Shown here piece by piece: positions 54,464 to 62,017 of a stretch of 64,000 bases of DNA (the first letter of the stretch is position 1; the number at the start of each line of letters is the position of its first letter). A model generated the notes under the pieces. The model ran no database searches. It had not been told where the DNA came from and saw only the letters and a list, made by a program, of their open reading frames with translations. Made by a program: the position numbers and the translations under genes. The stretch comes from Spirochaetales bacterium (lineage in GTDB: Bacteria; Spirochaetota; Spirochaetia; ARS1246): the NCBI GenBank assembly GCA_002688185.1, contig NZCE01000042.1, positions 11,714 to 75,713 of the forward strand. The letters are read 5' to 3'.

Positions 54464-55633
54464 ATGAGACGCGTGGCTGCCATAGCTTTTCTTCTAACGA
54501 TCTCTGTTAGCGCATTTGCGCAGGACGGTGGTATGACTATAGCTATACCGTCAGCGCGCACAGCCGCGGTGGGGGGCATTCACGTGGGCTCCACGGCAGA
54601 CCTTTCCTCACTCTTTAGCAATCCGGCCGGTTTTATGGCCGCCGAGGCTCACCTTAGCCTAGCTGAAATTTCAGTCGCCGCAAGTGGTCCGATATTTGAT
54701 ATTGCGACAGTAGTGATCCAGGGACTGAGTCAAGGAGACGTTACTTCCATGCTCGGTTCGGAGCGAGTACAGAGTATGTTGTCCAGCATCTATGCAGCCG
54801 CCGACGTTCTCGGACCCATTAATTTTGGCTATCTTGGCAAAGGACTAGGATTTGGAATTTTCAATACATCGGATGTTACATTCGCGAGTAACGCGCCACT
54901 CACGTTGACAGCGACTATCGCGGAACAGGTAACACTTTCGGGCGGATATGCATTTCGGATTCCATTTCCAGAAGGGTCCTTGAGTACTTTGGATTTCGGC
55001 ATTCTGCTAAAAGGATCGATGCGAGGGGAGATAGAGCTTACAAAATCGGTTGTACAGCTTATAAGCCTGTTCGACGGCATCAGCCTTGAAACCGTGACCG
55101 GCGAACCCTTCCGATTTATTTCGGGCATAGGGCTGGATGTCGGGATACGGTATGGCTATTCAGATATATTCGCTATCGGCATAGTCGGCAAAGACCTATT
55201 CACTCCAACATTGACTCAGAGTTTCAGCACATTTGATGCCTTTTTAGACAACAGCGCAACACCCACGGCTACCGATGGCCTCATCCCGGTAGATCTTACG
55301 GCAGGTATACTGTTTGCGCCAAGACTTGGAATTTTTGAGCGATTTATAAATGATTTGCGATTCATGGTCGATTACGTAGACATATTGGATTTCATTACAC
55401 ACCCAACAACAGCGAGAAACCCGATCTTGCACGCGAGCATGGGGATGGAGGTGCGGCTCTTAGAAATTCTCACATTGCGCGGGGGTTTTAACCAGGGCCT
55501 GTTGGCCGCTGGGTTGGGAATAGAGCTTAGCATTTTTAATGTCCACGTAGCCATGTTTGGGACCGAGTTGTCCGCCGAGCCCGGGATTCAACCAATCTAT
55601 AATGCACAGGTTAGCATAGAGTTCCGGATTTAG
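54464..55633 (+). CDS. Outer-membrane beta-barrel protein, FadL/PorV-like
   Basis: 389 residues. Signal peptide with Ala-Phe-Ala cleavage (MRRVAAIAFLLTISVSAFAQ), then an N-terminal stretch (AIPSARTAAVGGIHVGSTADLSSLFSNPAGF) that resembles the FadL/PorV N-terminal hatch, where an Asn-Pro-Ala element is typical, and alternating strands to a C-terminal aromatic/hydrophobic end (NAQVSIEFRI). It may carry hydrophobic molecules. It is comparable in plan with the UPF0164-type protein at 24918-26129. Confidence 0.68.
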   Translation: MRRVAAIAFLLTISVSAFAQDGGMTIAIPSARTAAVGGIHVGSTADLSSLFSNPAGFMAAEAHLSLAEISVAASGPIFDIATVVIQGLSQGDVTSMLGSERVQSMLSSIYAAADVLGPINFGYLGKGLGFGIFNTSDVTFASNAPLTLTATIAEQVTLSGGYAFRIPFPEGSLSTLDFGILLKGSMRGEIELTKSVVQLISLFDGISLETVTGEPFRFISGIGLDVGIRYGYSDIFAIGIVGKDLFTPTLTQSFSTFDAFLDNSATPTATDGLIPVDLTAGILFAPRLGIFERFINDLRFMVDYVDILDFITHPTTARNPILHASMGMEVRLLEILTLRGGFNQGLLAAGLGIELSIFNVHVAMFGTELSAEPGIQPIYNAQVSIEFRI

Positions 55634-55858
55634 ATGGCTCGGTCGGTCACGCAAAGAACGCAAAGTATTTTAACGAAGGTGGGCGAAGTGCAGGAAATCT
55701 CGTCGCTTTTGCCAATCAATTGGCAGACAAGTTCTCGCATATCTTAGGCCCTCCCAATTGGGTCCTTGCGATCTCGGCGTGCGCTCCACCCGGGCTTTTC
55801 TATTGTCGGATAAGTTCGCACCTACTTGCAGAAAGCGCTCCCCCTTTTTTTGCTCTCG

Positions 55859-55887
55859 TTGACATTCTCACTCAATGTTGATACATT
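55859..55887 (+). promoter_or_regulatory. Sigma-70 promoter of the tRNA-Lys gene
   Basis: TTGACA (55859-55864), exact 17-nt spacer, TACATT (55882-55887), 14 nt before the tRNA 5' end. Confidence 0.8.
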
Positions 55888-55901
55888 CCGTTCTGCATCT
55901 C

Positions 55902-55974
55902 GGGCCGCTAGCTCAGTTGGTAGAGCAACAGCCTTTTAAGCTGTGGGTCGGCAGTTCAATCCTGCCGCGGCTCA
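55902..55974 (+). tRNA. tRNA-Lys (anticodon TTT)
   Basis: 73 bases with a full cloverleaf. The acceptor arms GGGCCGC/GCGGCTC pair fully (one G-T), the D arm is GCTC/GAGC, the anticodon stem ACAGC/GCTGT encloses the loop CTTTTAA with anticodon TTT, and the T arm is GGCAG/CTGCC around TTCAATC. The final A is the discriminator; CCA is not encoded. The integrase gene starts 115 bp downstream, so the 3' end of this tRNA is the likely attachment site of the following element. Confidence 0.96.
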
Positions 55975-55996
55975 GTCTGTAAGTATTTATGTGATA

Positions 55997-56013
55997 ATAA
56001 GTTATAAACTTAT
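55997..56013. repeat. 17-bp inverted repeat between tRNA-Lys and the integrase gene
   Basis: ATAAGTT, three bases, AACTTAT: a perfect dyad with 7-bp arms, 23 bp past the tRNA end. It could be a binding site for the integrase or excisionase, or an operator. Confidence 0.6.
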
Positions 56014-56055
56014 GAAACATACAAAAAGGCAAAAAAAGCAAAGGAGTCTCACGTT

Positions 56056-56090
56056 TAGTATCACATTGCACAAATTGTGAGGTGATACTA
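56056..56090. promoter_or_regulatory. Dyad covering the integrase ribosome site and start codon
   Basis: TAGTATCAC (56056-56064) and GTGATACTA (56082-56090) are perfect 9-bp arms 17 bp apart, with a second inner dyad TCACA/TGTGA. The right arm overlaps the AGGTGAT ribosome site and the first base of ATG 56090. A repressor or RNA fold here would control integrase production. Confidence 0.6.
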
Positions 56091-57247
56091 TGAGAAGTCC
56101 GTACGCATTACAAAAAAGAAAAAAGAAAAACCGCACTGTTTATTACATTCGGTTTGGCTGGAGTGAAGAATCCGGCCGCTACGCACAAACAAAAGCCACA
56201 AACTACACGACAAAAACGGAAGCAAGGCGGGAAGCCGAGCGAATGTTAAGCGAGGGTGTGGTATCTACGGAGAACGATCCGCACTTGACTGATTATCTCC
56301 GCGACTTTTGGCAATCTGATTCACAATACGGAAAATCAAAGGCCGCTCGAGGCAAGCCACTGTCGCACGGATATCTTGAGCTGAATAAATGGGCCGTCGA
56401 GTCTTTGGTAGCCTCATATAGGCCGTTCCAGAAAACAAGGATCTCGGCAATAAATCCTGGCATCATTGAAAACTGGCTTCTCGAGGCTCTCGATGCCGGG
56501 CGCGGCGAGCGAGTTGTAAATATCGCCCTGCAGAGCATGAAAGTAGCGTGTAAATGGTGGGCAAAGCAGAACCGAGCTGCGGATCCGCTCTCGGCAGTGG
56601 AAAAAGTGCACGAAAAGAAAGAGCATGCTCGTGGGGCGCTCACAGTCGCCGAATTGCGTCTACTACTCGATGTGGAAGCCCCGGAGATCCCGCGTTGTGC
56701 GGTGATGCTTGCGGCGCTCGCCGGCCTACGGGTGTCGGAGGTGCGGGGACTCCGCTGGGAAGACGTTGACGGCGAGAATGGCATCTTGCATATAAGGAAT
56801 CAGGTCACCACGAACTTTGAGATAGAAAAAGAGCCAAAGCACGGATCTGTTGGGGACGTTCCGGTGCCGGACATTCTGCTTGATGAGATGGAAAACCTTG
56901 TCGTGAATAGTCCGTACGGAAAAGCCGGATATGTTCTATATTCCATCAAACCCGAAAAACCCTATGGCTATAAGGCAATTAGCCGGCAATTTCGAGCGAT
57001 GCTCCGGAAAATCGGAATAGATGACGAAGCGCAGAGAGGCAGGAACCTATCATTTCATTCTTTGCGGCATACCTTTGTATCCCTGGCTCGTTTAAGCGGA
57101 GTACCAGATTTTGTAGTCCGGGGCTTTGCCCGGCACAAAAGTGCAGCAATGACAGAAAACTACTCACACCATGAAATTATTGACTTTGATGAATACAGAC
57201 GAAAGATGAGCGAAACGATAGGTTCGCATGGAGCTATCAGTGACTAA
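56090..57247 (+). CDS. Tyrosine recombinase (phage-type integrase)
   Basis: 385 residues with an N-terminal arm-binding domain, a SAM-like core-binding domain (about 65-165) and a catalytic domain with Arg214 (GLRVSEVRGLRW), Lys250, His323-x2-Arg326 (SFHSLRHTF), His349 (FARHKS) and the nucleophile Tyr358 (TENYSH). All catalytic residues are kept, so it may be active. Standing directly behind tRNA-Lys, it very likely integrates the element there. The next gene overlaps its end by 20 bp. Confidence 0.93.
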   Translation: MRSPYALQKRKKKNRTVYYIRFGWSEESGRYAQTKATNYTTKTEARREAERMLSEGVVSTENDPHLTDYLRDFWQSDSQYGKSKAARGKPLSHGYLELNKWAVESLVASYRPFQKTRISAINPGIIENWLLEALDAGRGERVVNIALQSMKVACKWWAKQNRAADPLSAVEKVHEKKEHARGALTVAELRLLLDVEAPEIPRCAVMLAALAGLRVSEVRGLRWEDVDGENGILHIRNQVTTNFEIEKEPKHGSVGDVPVPDILLDEMENLVVNSPYGKAGYVLYSIKPEKPYGYKAISRQFRAMLRKIGIDDEAQRGRNLSFHSLRHTFVSLARLSGVPDFVVRGFARHKSAAMTENYSHHEIIDFDEYRRKMSETIGSHGAISD

Positions 57248-57788
57248 AGAATACATAGCGGAATTGATAAAAGCGGAGGTCCATCAGGCCCGGACTGTGG
57301 TTAGTTATCTGAGGTCAAGTGGTGAACTTAAAAAAATAGCAAAGTCCGGTTTCTCAAGCATTAGTGGCACTTGGGACGATGAAACCTCAGATAGTTTTAC
57401 CATAACGGCAAAAAAAACCATCACACTGAATAAAGATTTTGTTGTGAATTATGATCGAGAAGAGAAATTCCTCACTCTCCTCTCCCAGAAAGAATATCTG
57501 GGAAATAAAATAATGACAAAAAAAGGCAGCACATATCGATTCAATAAAAAACCGCACGGCGGCAAAGGTGATGTTTTCTCCAATCCAATGAAACGCTATC
57601 TTTTTGAGAAAGTGACTGAAAGAAACCTATATGCCTTGCCTGGTGGCACGGTCATTGGATATTTGCGGACCAAGTTTGCCGTACGACGATCGGTACGGAA
57701 TCAAAACGAGAAATTTATAAAGGATCAAGAAACGTTTATAAATTGGCTCGTAGATCAATTGGCCACTGAATTAGGTCATTCGCACTAA
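57228..57788 (+). CDS. Element-borne hypothetical protein
   Basis: 186 residues, basic, no signal peptide, overlapping the integrase 3' end. Mixed alpha/beta by composition with a Lys-rich middle (TAKKTITLNKDFVVNYDREEKF) and a C-terminal helix. I recognise no family. Being coupled to the integrase, it could be a regulator or an immunity or defence protein. A terminator-like hairpin follows. Confidence 0.6.
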   Translation: MELSVTKEYIAELIKAEVHQARTVVSYLRSSGELKKIAKSGFSSISGTWDDETSDSFTITAKKTITLNKDFVVNYDREEKFLTLLSQKEYLGNKIMTKKGSTYRFNKKPHGGKGDVFSNPMKRYLFEKVTERNLYALPGGTVIGYLRTKFAVRRSVRNQNEKFIKDQETFINWLVDQLATELGHSH

Positions 57789-57790
57789 AG

Positions 57791-57827
57791 CACCGTGCGC
57801 ACCGTGCGCACGGAATGCACGTTTTTT
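57791..57827 (+). terminator. Likely rho-independent terminator with internal tandem repeat
   Basis: CACCGTGCG occurs twice (57791-57799, 57800-57808) followed by CACGGAATGCACG and six T (57822-57827). The palindrome CCGTGCGCACGG (57802-57813) and the outer CGTGC/GCACG pair can form a GC-rich stem ahead of the T-run. Confidence 0.6.
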
Positions 57828-57902
57828 AAAGTCCAAATGCCATTGTATATCATCCAATCTCACCCTTATTATGCGCGCATCAAATAACAAGGAAGGCATT
57901 TT

Positions 57903-58103
57903 ATGGTTGTGGATAATTGGAAACGTCGGATTACACTTTCAATACCGGAAACCGCCGAGATCTCGGGGCTATCAATTCCAACTGTCAATAGACGGATCCT
58001 CGATGGCACATTACCAAGCTTGAAAATCGGAGGACGGCGCCTTATCCCAGTCGCTGAACTCGAAAAATATATTACGAAACACACAACAGCCGAGATTCTC
58101 TGA
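57903..58103 (+). CDS. Excisionase-like helix-turn-helix protein
   Basis: 66 residues of the MerR-like/HTH_17 excisionase class: SIPETAEISGLSIPTVNRRILDGTLPSLKIGGRRLIPVAELEKYI has the helix-turn-helix, the wing KIGGRRLIP and the closing helix. AAGGAAGG precedes ATG 57903. It likely directs the integrase towards excision or regulates element genes. Its stop overlaps the next start (TGATG). Confidence 0.85.
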   Translation: MVVDNWKRRITLSIPETAEISGLSIPTVNRRILDGTLPSLKIGGRRLIPVAELEKYITKHTTAEIL

Positions 58104-58456
58104 TGACGACAGCCGAATATCTTGAGGTACATAGTCGCCTTATAGAACGACTGCGCATCATTGCTAAATCTTGGTACCGTTCTAATAAGCGCTTATGCAT
58201 TGCACTCGCTATTGGTTCTGACGACTTGCTACAGATTGTGTCAATGCAAATTTTGGCGGCTCCACCTGGAAAGGCAAACCAATATTATTTTCAAGTTGCT
58301 AAGAACATTATCAACAACAAGCTTCGCGAAGCTAGAGCGATGCGACGACAAAGCAACGATCCGATTCGTCGGGCAAAAATTGAAAATTTGAATGCAATAG
58401 CAATGGATCTCTTGGGTCGCCAAGTTGAAAGAAATGAATTTTGTAAAACTTTTTGA
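58103..58456 (+). CDS. Sigma-70 region 2-like small protein
   Basis: 117 residues. The middle (IGSDDLLQIVSMQILAAPPGKANQYYFQVAKNIINNKLREARAMRRQ) matches sigma factor region 2: an Asp-Asp-Leu-x-Gln helix followed by an aromatic and basic DNA-melting helix. No region 4 is present. It may be a phage transcription activator or a truncated sigma-like late regulator. It is translationally coupled to the excisionase-like gene. Confidence 0.55.
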   Translation: MTTAEYLEVHSRLIERLRIIAKSWYRSNKRLCIALAIGSDDLLQIVSMQILAAPPGKANQYYFQVAKNIINNKLREARAMRRQSNDPIRRAKIENLNAIAMDLLGRQVERNEFCKTF

Positions 58457-58496
58457 ATATTCTGGGAAAAATGGGTTGTAATAAGCAGGGGGAAAA

Positions 58497-59099
58497 ATGA
58501 AGGACTTTCTTAAAAATCCGATTTTCGGAGCAATCGGCGAGATGGCAAAGGCGGCGACAAAAGAAAAAGGTGAGATCGCTGAGCGAATCCTGATGCTTGG
58601 CTGTGCCGGGCTATCGGCCGAAGCCGCTGAGAGAAAACTATACGGGGCACCGATTAGATTTCATCCTGAATTTGATCCACGAATTAAGGTGGACGCAAAG
58701 GGGTTTGCGACGTTGCGTGGTTATGAAGCACACCGTCGCAAATGGGAATCCCTTGGCGCGATGATATACGCCGCGGCCGCGGAAAATGAAGATGATAATA
58801 TCGCGGGGTTCCTCGCCGAGGTGAAACGTATTGGCGAAGCGTGGGAAGAAGAAGACGAGGGCGGCGCTATCCTCCAGGCTATGCGCCAGGCGCGCACACC
58901 TGAAGAGATCCGGGCGGAAAAGGCTCAGCTCACAAAGGCCATCGAAAATATCGAAGCCATCCGGTTTTATCTGGAGAATGCGAAAGGCCTTGCTGCTTTC
59001 ATATCACGGAACTCCGAAAAAAAAGGGGAGTTGATGGAGGCTATGGAGCAGCTTGATACAGGGCCGGCACTGGATCTCCTGAAGCAACTGCAGAAATAG
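58497..59099 (+). CDS. Element-borne hypothetical protein upstream of the helicase
   Basis: 200 residues, cytoplasmic, Ala/Glu-rich and mostly helical, with a C-terminal coiled-coil-like stretch (RAEKAQLTKAIENIEAIRFYLENAKGLAAF). A GCAGGGGG sequence lies before ATG 58497. Not recognised. Its place 4 bp before the SF3 helicase suggests a replication accessory role. Confidence 0.6.
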   Translation: MKDFLKNPIFGAIGEMAKAATKEKGEIAERILMLGCAGLSAEAAERKLYGAPIRFHPEFDPRIKVDAKGFATLRGYEAHRRKWESLGAMIYAAAAENEDDNIAGFLAEVKRIGEAWEEEDEGGAILQAMRQARTPEEIRAEKAQLTKAIENIEAIRFYLENAKGLAAFISRNSEKKGELMEAMEQLDTGPALDLLKQLQK

Positions 59100-59103
59100 C
59101 AAC

Positions 59104-60537
59104 GTGGATATTGCGATTGAGCCGGACAAGATCGAAATCCCCAGCCATCTCAAAATAACGCAAGGCAAAATATACGATACTATTGATTCGATTGGTGGCA
59201 CCGGCGTGTTCGATTTCCTTAGCCGTCTTACTGACGCGGGAAACGCAGAACGATTCGCCTATTTTACGAGAAATACGTGTAGATATTGCGACGACTATTC
59301 GAAATGGCTGATTAACGATGGACAACGGTGGGTAATCGATAATCGAAATGAGATTCTGAGATTAGCAAAGGAAGTAAACCGAAGTCTCTACTCTCTTGCC
59401 GGCCAAATAAGAGACGACAGCAAACGTACAGAGGTCGCTTCGCACCTGATAAAAAGCGAAAGCGATTCACGGATGCGGGCAATGCTGCATTTAGCTCAAT
59501 CAGAATTACCGATAGTCCCCGATGAACTTGACTCAGACCGGGATCTTTTCAATGTGGCGAATGGAACAATCGACTTAATAACAGGGACACTACAGGCGCA
59601 CGACCCGAATGATCTTATAACAAAGGTCGCGAACGTCGAATTTGATGCTTCGGCGACCTGTCCGGCTTGGAAGCGATTTCTTGCCGAGATAACAGATAAT
59701 CACACGTCGTTGCAGGAATTCCTTCAAAGCTCCGTCGGATACTCGTTAACTGGCGACACCTCGGAGCAATGCATATTCATTCAATACGGGACCGGGAGCA
59801 ACGGGAAAAGTACGTTCAACGGTGTTTTGACTTCACTTTTTGGCGATTATTGGCAACAAACACCGGTCGAAAGCCTATTGGTGAAGAATAGAGAAACGAT
59901 ACCCGCGGATCTGGCGCGCCTTAAAGGTGCTCGTCTAGTCACAGCTGCAGAAGTTGAAAGCGGACGCCGGATAGCTGAAAGCTTGATTAAGCAGATGTCC
60001 GGAGGCGATGAAATTACGGCGCGATATCTTTACGGCGAGTGGTTTTCATATAAGCCGCAATTCAAGATTTTCATTCAAACAAATCATAAGCCTGTAATTA
60101 GGGGCTCTGACTACGCGATTTGGCGTCGTATCCGCTTGATACCTTTTTCGGTCACGTTCTCGCCGGAAAAACAAGACAGGCATCTATTACATAAATTGGA
60201 AGCGGAGTTGGCAGGCATTCTTAATTGGGCTTTGGAAGGATTGGAGCGATGGCGAGAGAAAGGACTCGAAATGCCGGATGAAGTGAGAACAGCTACAAAC
60301 GAATACAGATCGGAGATGGACGTCTTGTCCGCGTTTCTGGGCGACTGCTGTAATACCGGCAATGGATCAATGGCTAGCGCAAAGAGTCTTTATTCGGCGT
60401 ATGCAGAATGGTGTGAATCCACAGGTGAGTACAAAATGAGTCAGCGAGCAATGGGCACAAAGCTACGAGAGAGGGGCTTTGATAGCATACGACAAAGGAA
60501 CGGTGTGAAATGGCTACATATTGGACTTGTGGATTAA
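59104..60537 (+). CDS. Phage/plasmid primase-type SF3 helicase (D5 family)
   Basis: 477 residues from GTG 59104. A D5_N-type region (about 80-200, with FNVANGTIDLITGTL) leads to an SF3 AAA+ helicase: Walker A GTGSNGKST (229-237), Walker B-like RLVTAAEVESG, the QMSGGDEITARYLY loop, and sensor PQFKIFIQTNHKPVIRG followed by IWRRIRLIPF. A winged-helix end follows. The primase catalytic domain found in P4 alpha and many relatives is missing, so priming must come from elsewhere. It is the replication initiator of the element. Confidence 0.9.
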   Translation: MDIAIEPDKIEIPSHLKITQGKIYDTIDSIGGTGVFDFLSRLTDAGNAERFAYFTRNTCRYCDDYSKWLINDGQRWVIDNRNEILRLAKEVNRSLYSLAGQIRDDSKRTEVASHLIKSESDSRMRAMLHLAQSELPIVPDELDSDRDLFNVANGTIDLITGTLQAHDPNDLITKVANVEFDASATCPAWKRFLAEITDNHTSLQEFLQSSVGYSLTGDTSEQCIFIQYGTGSNGKSTFNGVLTSLFGDYWQQTPVESLLVKNRETIPADLARLKGARLVTAAEVESGRRIAESLIKQMSGGDEITARYLYGEWFSYKPQFKIFIQTNHKPVIRGSDYAIWRRIRLIPFSVTFSPEKQDRHLLHKLEAELAGILNWALEGLERWREKGLEMPDEVRTATNEYRSEMDVLSAFLGDCCNTGNGSMASAKSLYSAYAEWCESTGEYKMSQRAMGTKLRERGFDSIRQRNGVKWLHIGLVD

Positions 60538-60538
60538 G

Positions 60539-60634
60539 TGTGAAGGATGTGAAGGATGTGAACCTTTTTCCGGAAACTCCCCTTACGTAAGCTCTTAATT
60601 ATAGTTTCCGTATTTTGGTTCACAAGGTTCACAG
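60539..60634. repeat. Interrupted palindrome with repeated TGTGAA motifs, possible replication origin or operator
   Basis: Left side: TGTGAAGGA (60539), TGTGAAGGA (60548), TGTGAACC (60557-60564) and CGGAAACT (60571-60578). Right side: AGTTTCCG (60603-60610), GGTTCACA (60617-60624) and GGTTCACA again (60626-60633). The TGTGAACC/GGTTCACA and CGGAAACT/AGTTTCCG pairs share one centre at 60590.5. A separate 10-bp palindrome CTTACGTAAG lies at 60582-60591. It directly follows the helicase gene. Confidence 0.65.
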
Positions 60635-60636
60635 CA

Positions 60637-60810
60637 ATGAATAGGGAAGTACGAAAACAGGTGCAGGAGAAAGTTGAGAACGTGCGTGATGACTGGAAAG
60701 AAAAGCTCCGTGTTGCGGCGAAGACGGAAGATAAGCAACTCCTTGACGAAGCAATCAAAGGGTGGTTATCGGCGACGTCGAACGCGGATGCACAAAAGGT
60801 TCAAGATTGA
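60637..60810 (+). CDS. Small hypothetical protein
   Basis: 57 residues, highly charged and helical (NREVRKQVQEKVENVRDDWKEK). It starts 3 bp after the palindrome. Plausible as a small phage gene from its codon use and placement; no family is recognised. The region 60538-61028 otherwise holds the palindrome, this frame and one more short frame, and a G-rich stretch (60942-60954). Confidence 0.4.
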   Translation: MNREVRKQVQEKVENVRDDWKEKLRVAAKTEDKQLLDEAIKGWLSATSNADAQKVQD

Positions 60811-60931
60811 TGCCGAGCAATATGGATTGCGGCCAATCGTCCGACTGTCACCGCGGCGATACACCGCACGGGTTTTGCGAAAGGCGAAGCTGGCTCGACA
60901 GGCGGAGGCTCTCCGCGCCGACGTGGCGTGA
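60788..60931 (+). CDS. Possible very small basic protein
   Basis: 47 residues, Arg-rich (LSPRRYTARVLRKAKLARQAEALRADVA), overlapping the previous small frame by 23 bp. Its codon pattern looks coding, but there is no ribosome site and no known family. Confidence 0.3.
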   Translation: MHKRFKIDAEQYGLRPIVRLSPRRYTARVLRKAKLARQAEALRADVA

Positions 60932-61028
60932 TAGCGACGAGGGGTAGGGGGGCAAATCTCTATCTTGGGGAAGGTACGACCAACGAAGGGGGGCCTTTCC
61001 GCACTTTGTCAAAAAATGAGAGGGAAAA

Positions 61029-61514
61029 ATGTCAGGCAATTTTTCGAGTGGTAGACATCGGAAATCCGACGAAGAAAAGCACTTAATCGGGACGTATCGC
61101 GCCGATCGCGCGGCGCCGGCGCTTGCGATCCCGGAGAATCCAATCACGCCGAGAAAGCCCCCCGAAATCCAGGGACACGCGGCCAAATTCTGGCGGCGAC
61201 ACGCCCGAGACTTTGCGGAAAGCGGATTACTTACGCCGAAAAACGTCGAAGTTTTCGCTACTCTCTGCCGGCTGTGGGGCGTAGGTGAAGAAATGAGGGA
61301 AGATGTCGAGGCTTTCGGGTGGATAGAGACGGCTCCACCGTCCGGCGTTCGAAAGATTCGCGCGGAGGGCCGGCTCTGGCTTGATCTCCATACACGGTTT
61401 TTAAATATGGCGCGCGAGTTTGGATTAACGCCACTAAGCGCGCAACGTCTCCGACTAAAAAAGCCGGAAAAGAAGAAAGACACCCTATCAGACTTCATGG
61501 GAGGGCGAAATTAA
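61029..61514 (+). CDS. Phage terminase small subunit, P27 family
   Basis: 161 residues. The N-terminal basic part, PENPITPRKPPEIQGHAAKFWRRHARDFAESGLLTPKNVEVFATLCRLWG and the C-terminal LNMAREFGLTPLSAQRLRLK are the P27-type signature. It selects DNA for packaging together with a large terminase. No large terminase gene follows; the next gene, coupled by a shared base (TAATG), is a hypothetical. GAGGGAAAA precedes ATG 61029. Confidence 0.87.
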   Translation: MSGNFSSGRHRKSDEEKHLIGTYRADRAAPALAIPENPITPRKPPEIQGHAAKFWRRHARDFAESGLLTPKNVEVFATLCRLWGVGEEMREDVEAFGWIETAPPSGVRKIRAEGRLWLDLHTRFLNMAREFGLTPLSAQRLRLKKPEKKKDTLSDFMGGRN

Positions 61515-61909
61515 TGATCGCGGAAAAACAAGCCGATATCAAAGGCTTTCTAAATATCCGATTCGGGCACCTCGAGGGCGATGAAAGGCAAGACGCGACA
61601 CGGGATTATTTTCTCGAGCGGCTCTGTGATTTTGACGACCTGCTCAACGCTGGCGCCGACCGGATACTCACCGTTGATGAGCTCGCCGAATTCGAGGAAC
61701 TTTCCGAGCTCGCTGATTACGCCGAAGACACCGGCCGCATAAAAGCGGGCCATAAAGTTATACGCACTCAACACCGTTTTCGCACTGAGAGGGTGCGGAG
61801 ACGAAGGCGGCCGCAAACGCGCCGCGATTTCGAGAGTCTTCTGAGGGATTCAGGATTCTCAAAAAAAGAAGCTGTGAAAATAACAAATCACGGCTTCACC
61901 GAGCAATAG
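61514..61909 (+). CDS. Hypothetical protein between TerS and capsid genes
   Basis: 131 residues, acidic N-terminus, basic middle (RTERVRRRRRPQTRRDFE), and a C-terminal helix pair (FESLLRDSGFSKKEAVKITNHGF) of a kind I have seen at the ends of phage head-morphogenesis proteins such as HK97 proheads' proteases. No protease fold or catalytic residues are visible. A scaffold or capsid accessory is possible but unproven. Confidence 0.55.
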   Translation: MIAEKQADIKGFLNIRFGHLEGDERQDATRDYFLERLCDFDDLLNAGADRILTVDELAEFEELSELADYAEDTGRIKAGHKVIRTQHRFRTERVRRRRRPQTRRDFESLLRDSGFSKKEAVKITNHGFTEQ

Positions 61910-62017
61910 CGGGACGCTAAAGCTACAAGTCCGCCTACAGCCCGGTGTTACCGGACCGGCGGCCCTTCGATCGGCGGGATGCCAGATCGACGTGAAAACA
62001 CGATCGAAGGATCACAT

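Noticed and set aside
57791..57821. Short CACCGTGCG repeats as a CRISPR or mini-repeat array
   Set aside because: Only two copies without spacers, followed by a hairpin and T-run; a terminator explains them.
60762..60947. 61-residue frame after the helicase gene
   Set aside because: Its composition (Cys, Arg and Trp-rich without pattern) looks like a shadow of the neighbouring frame.
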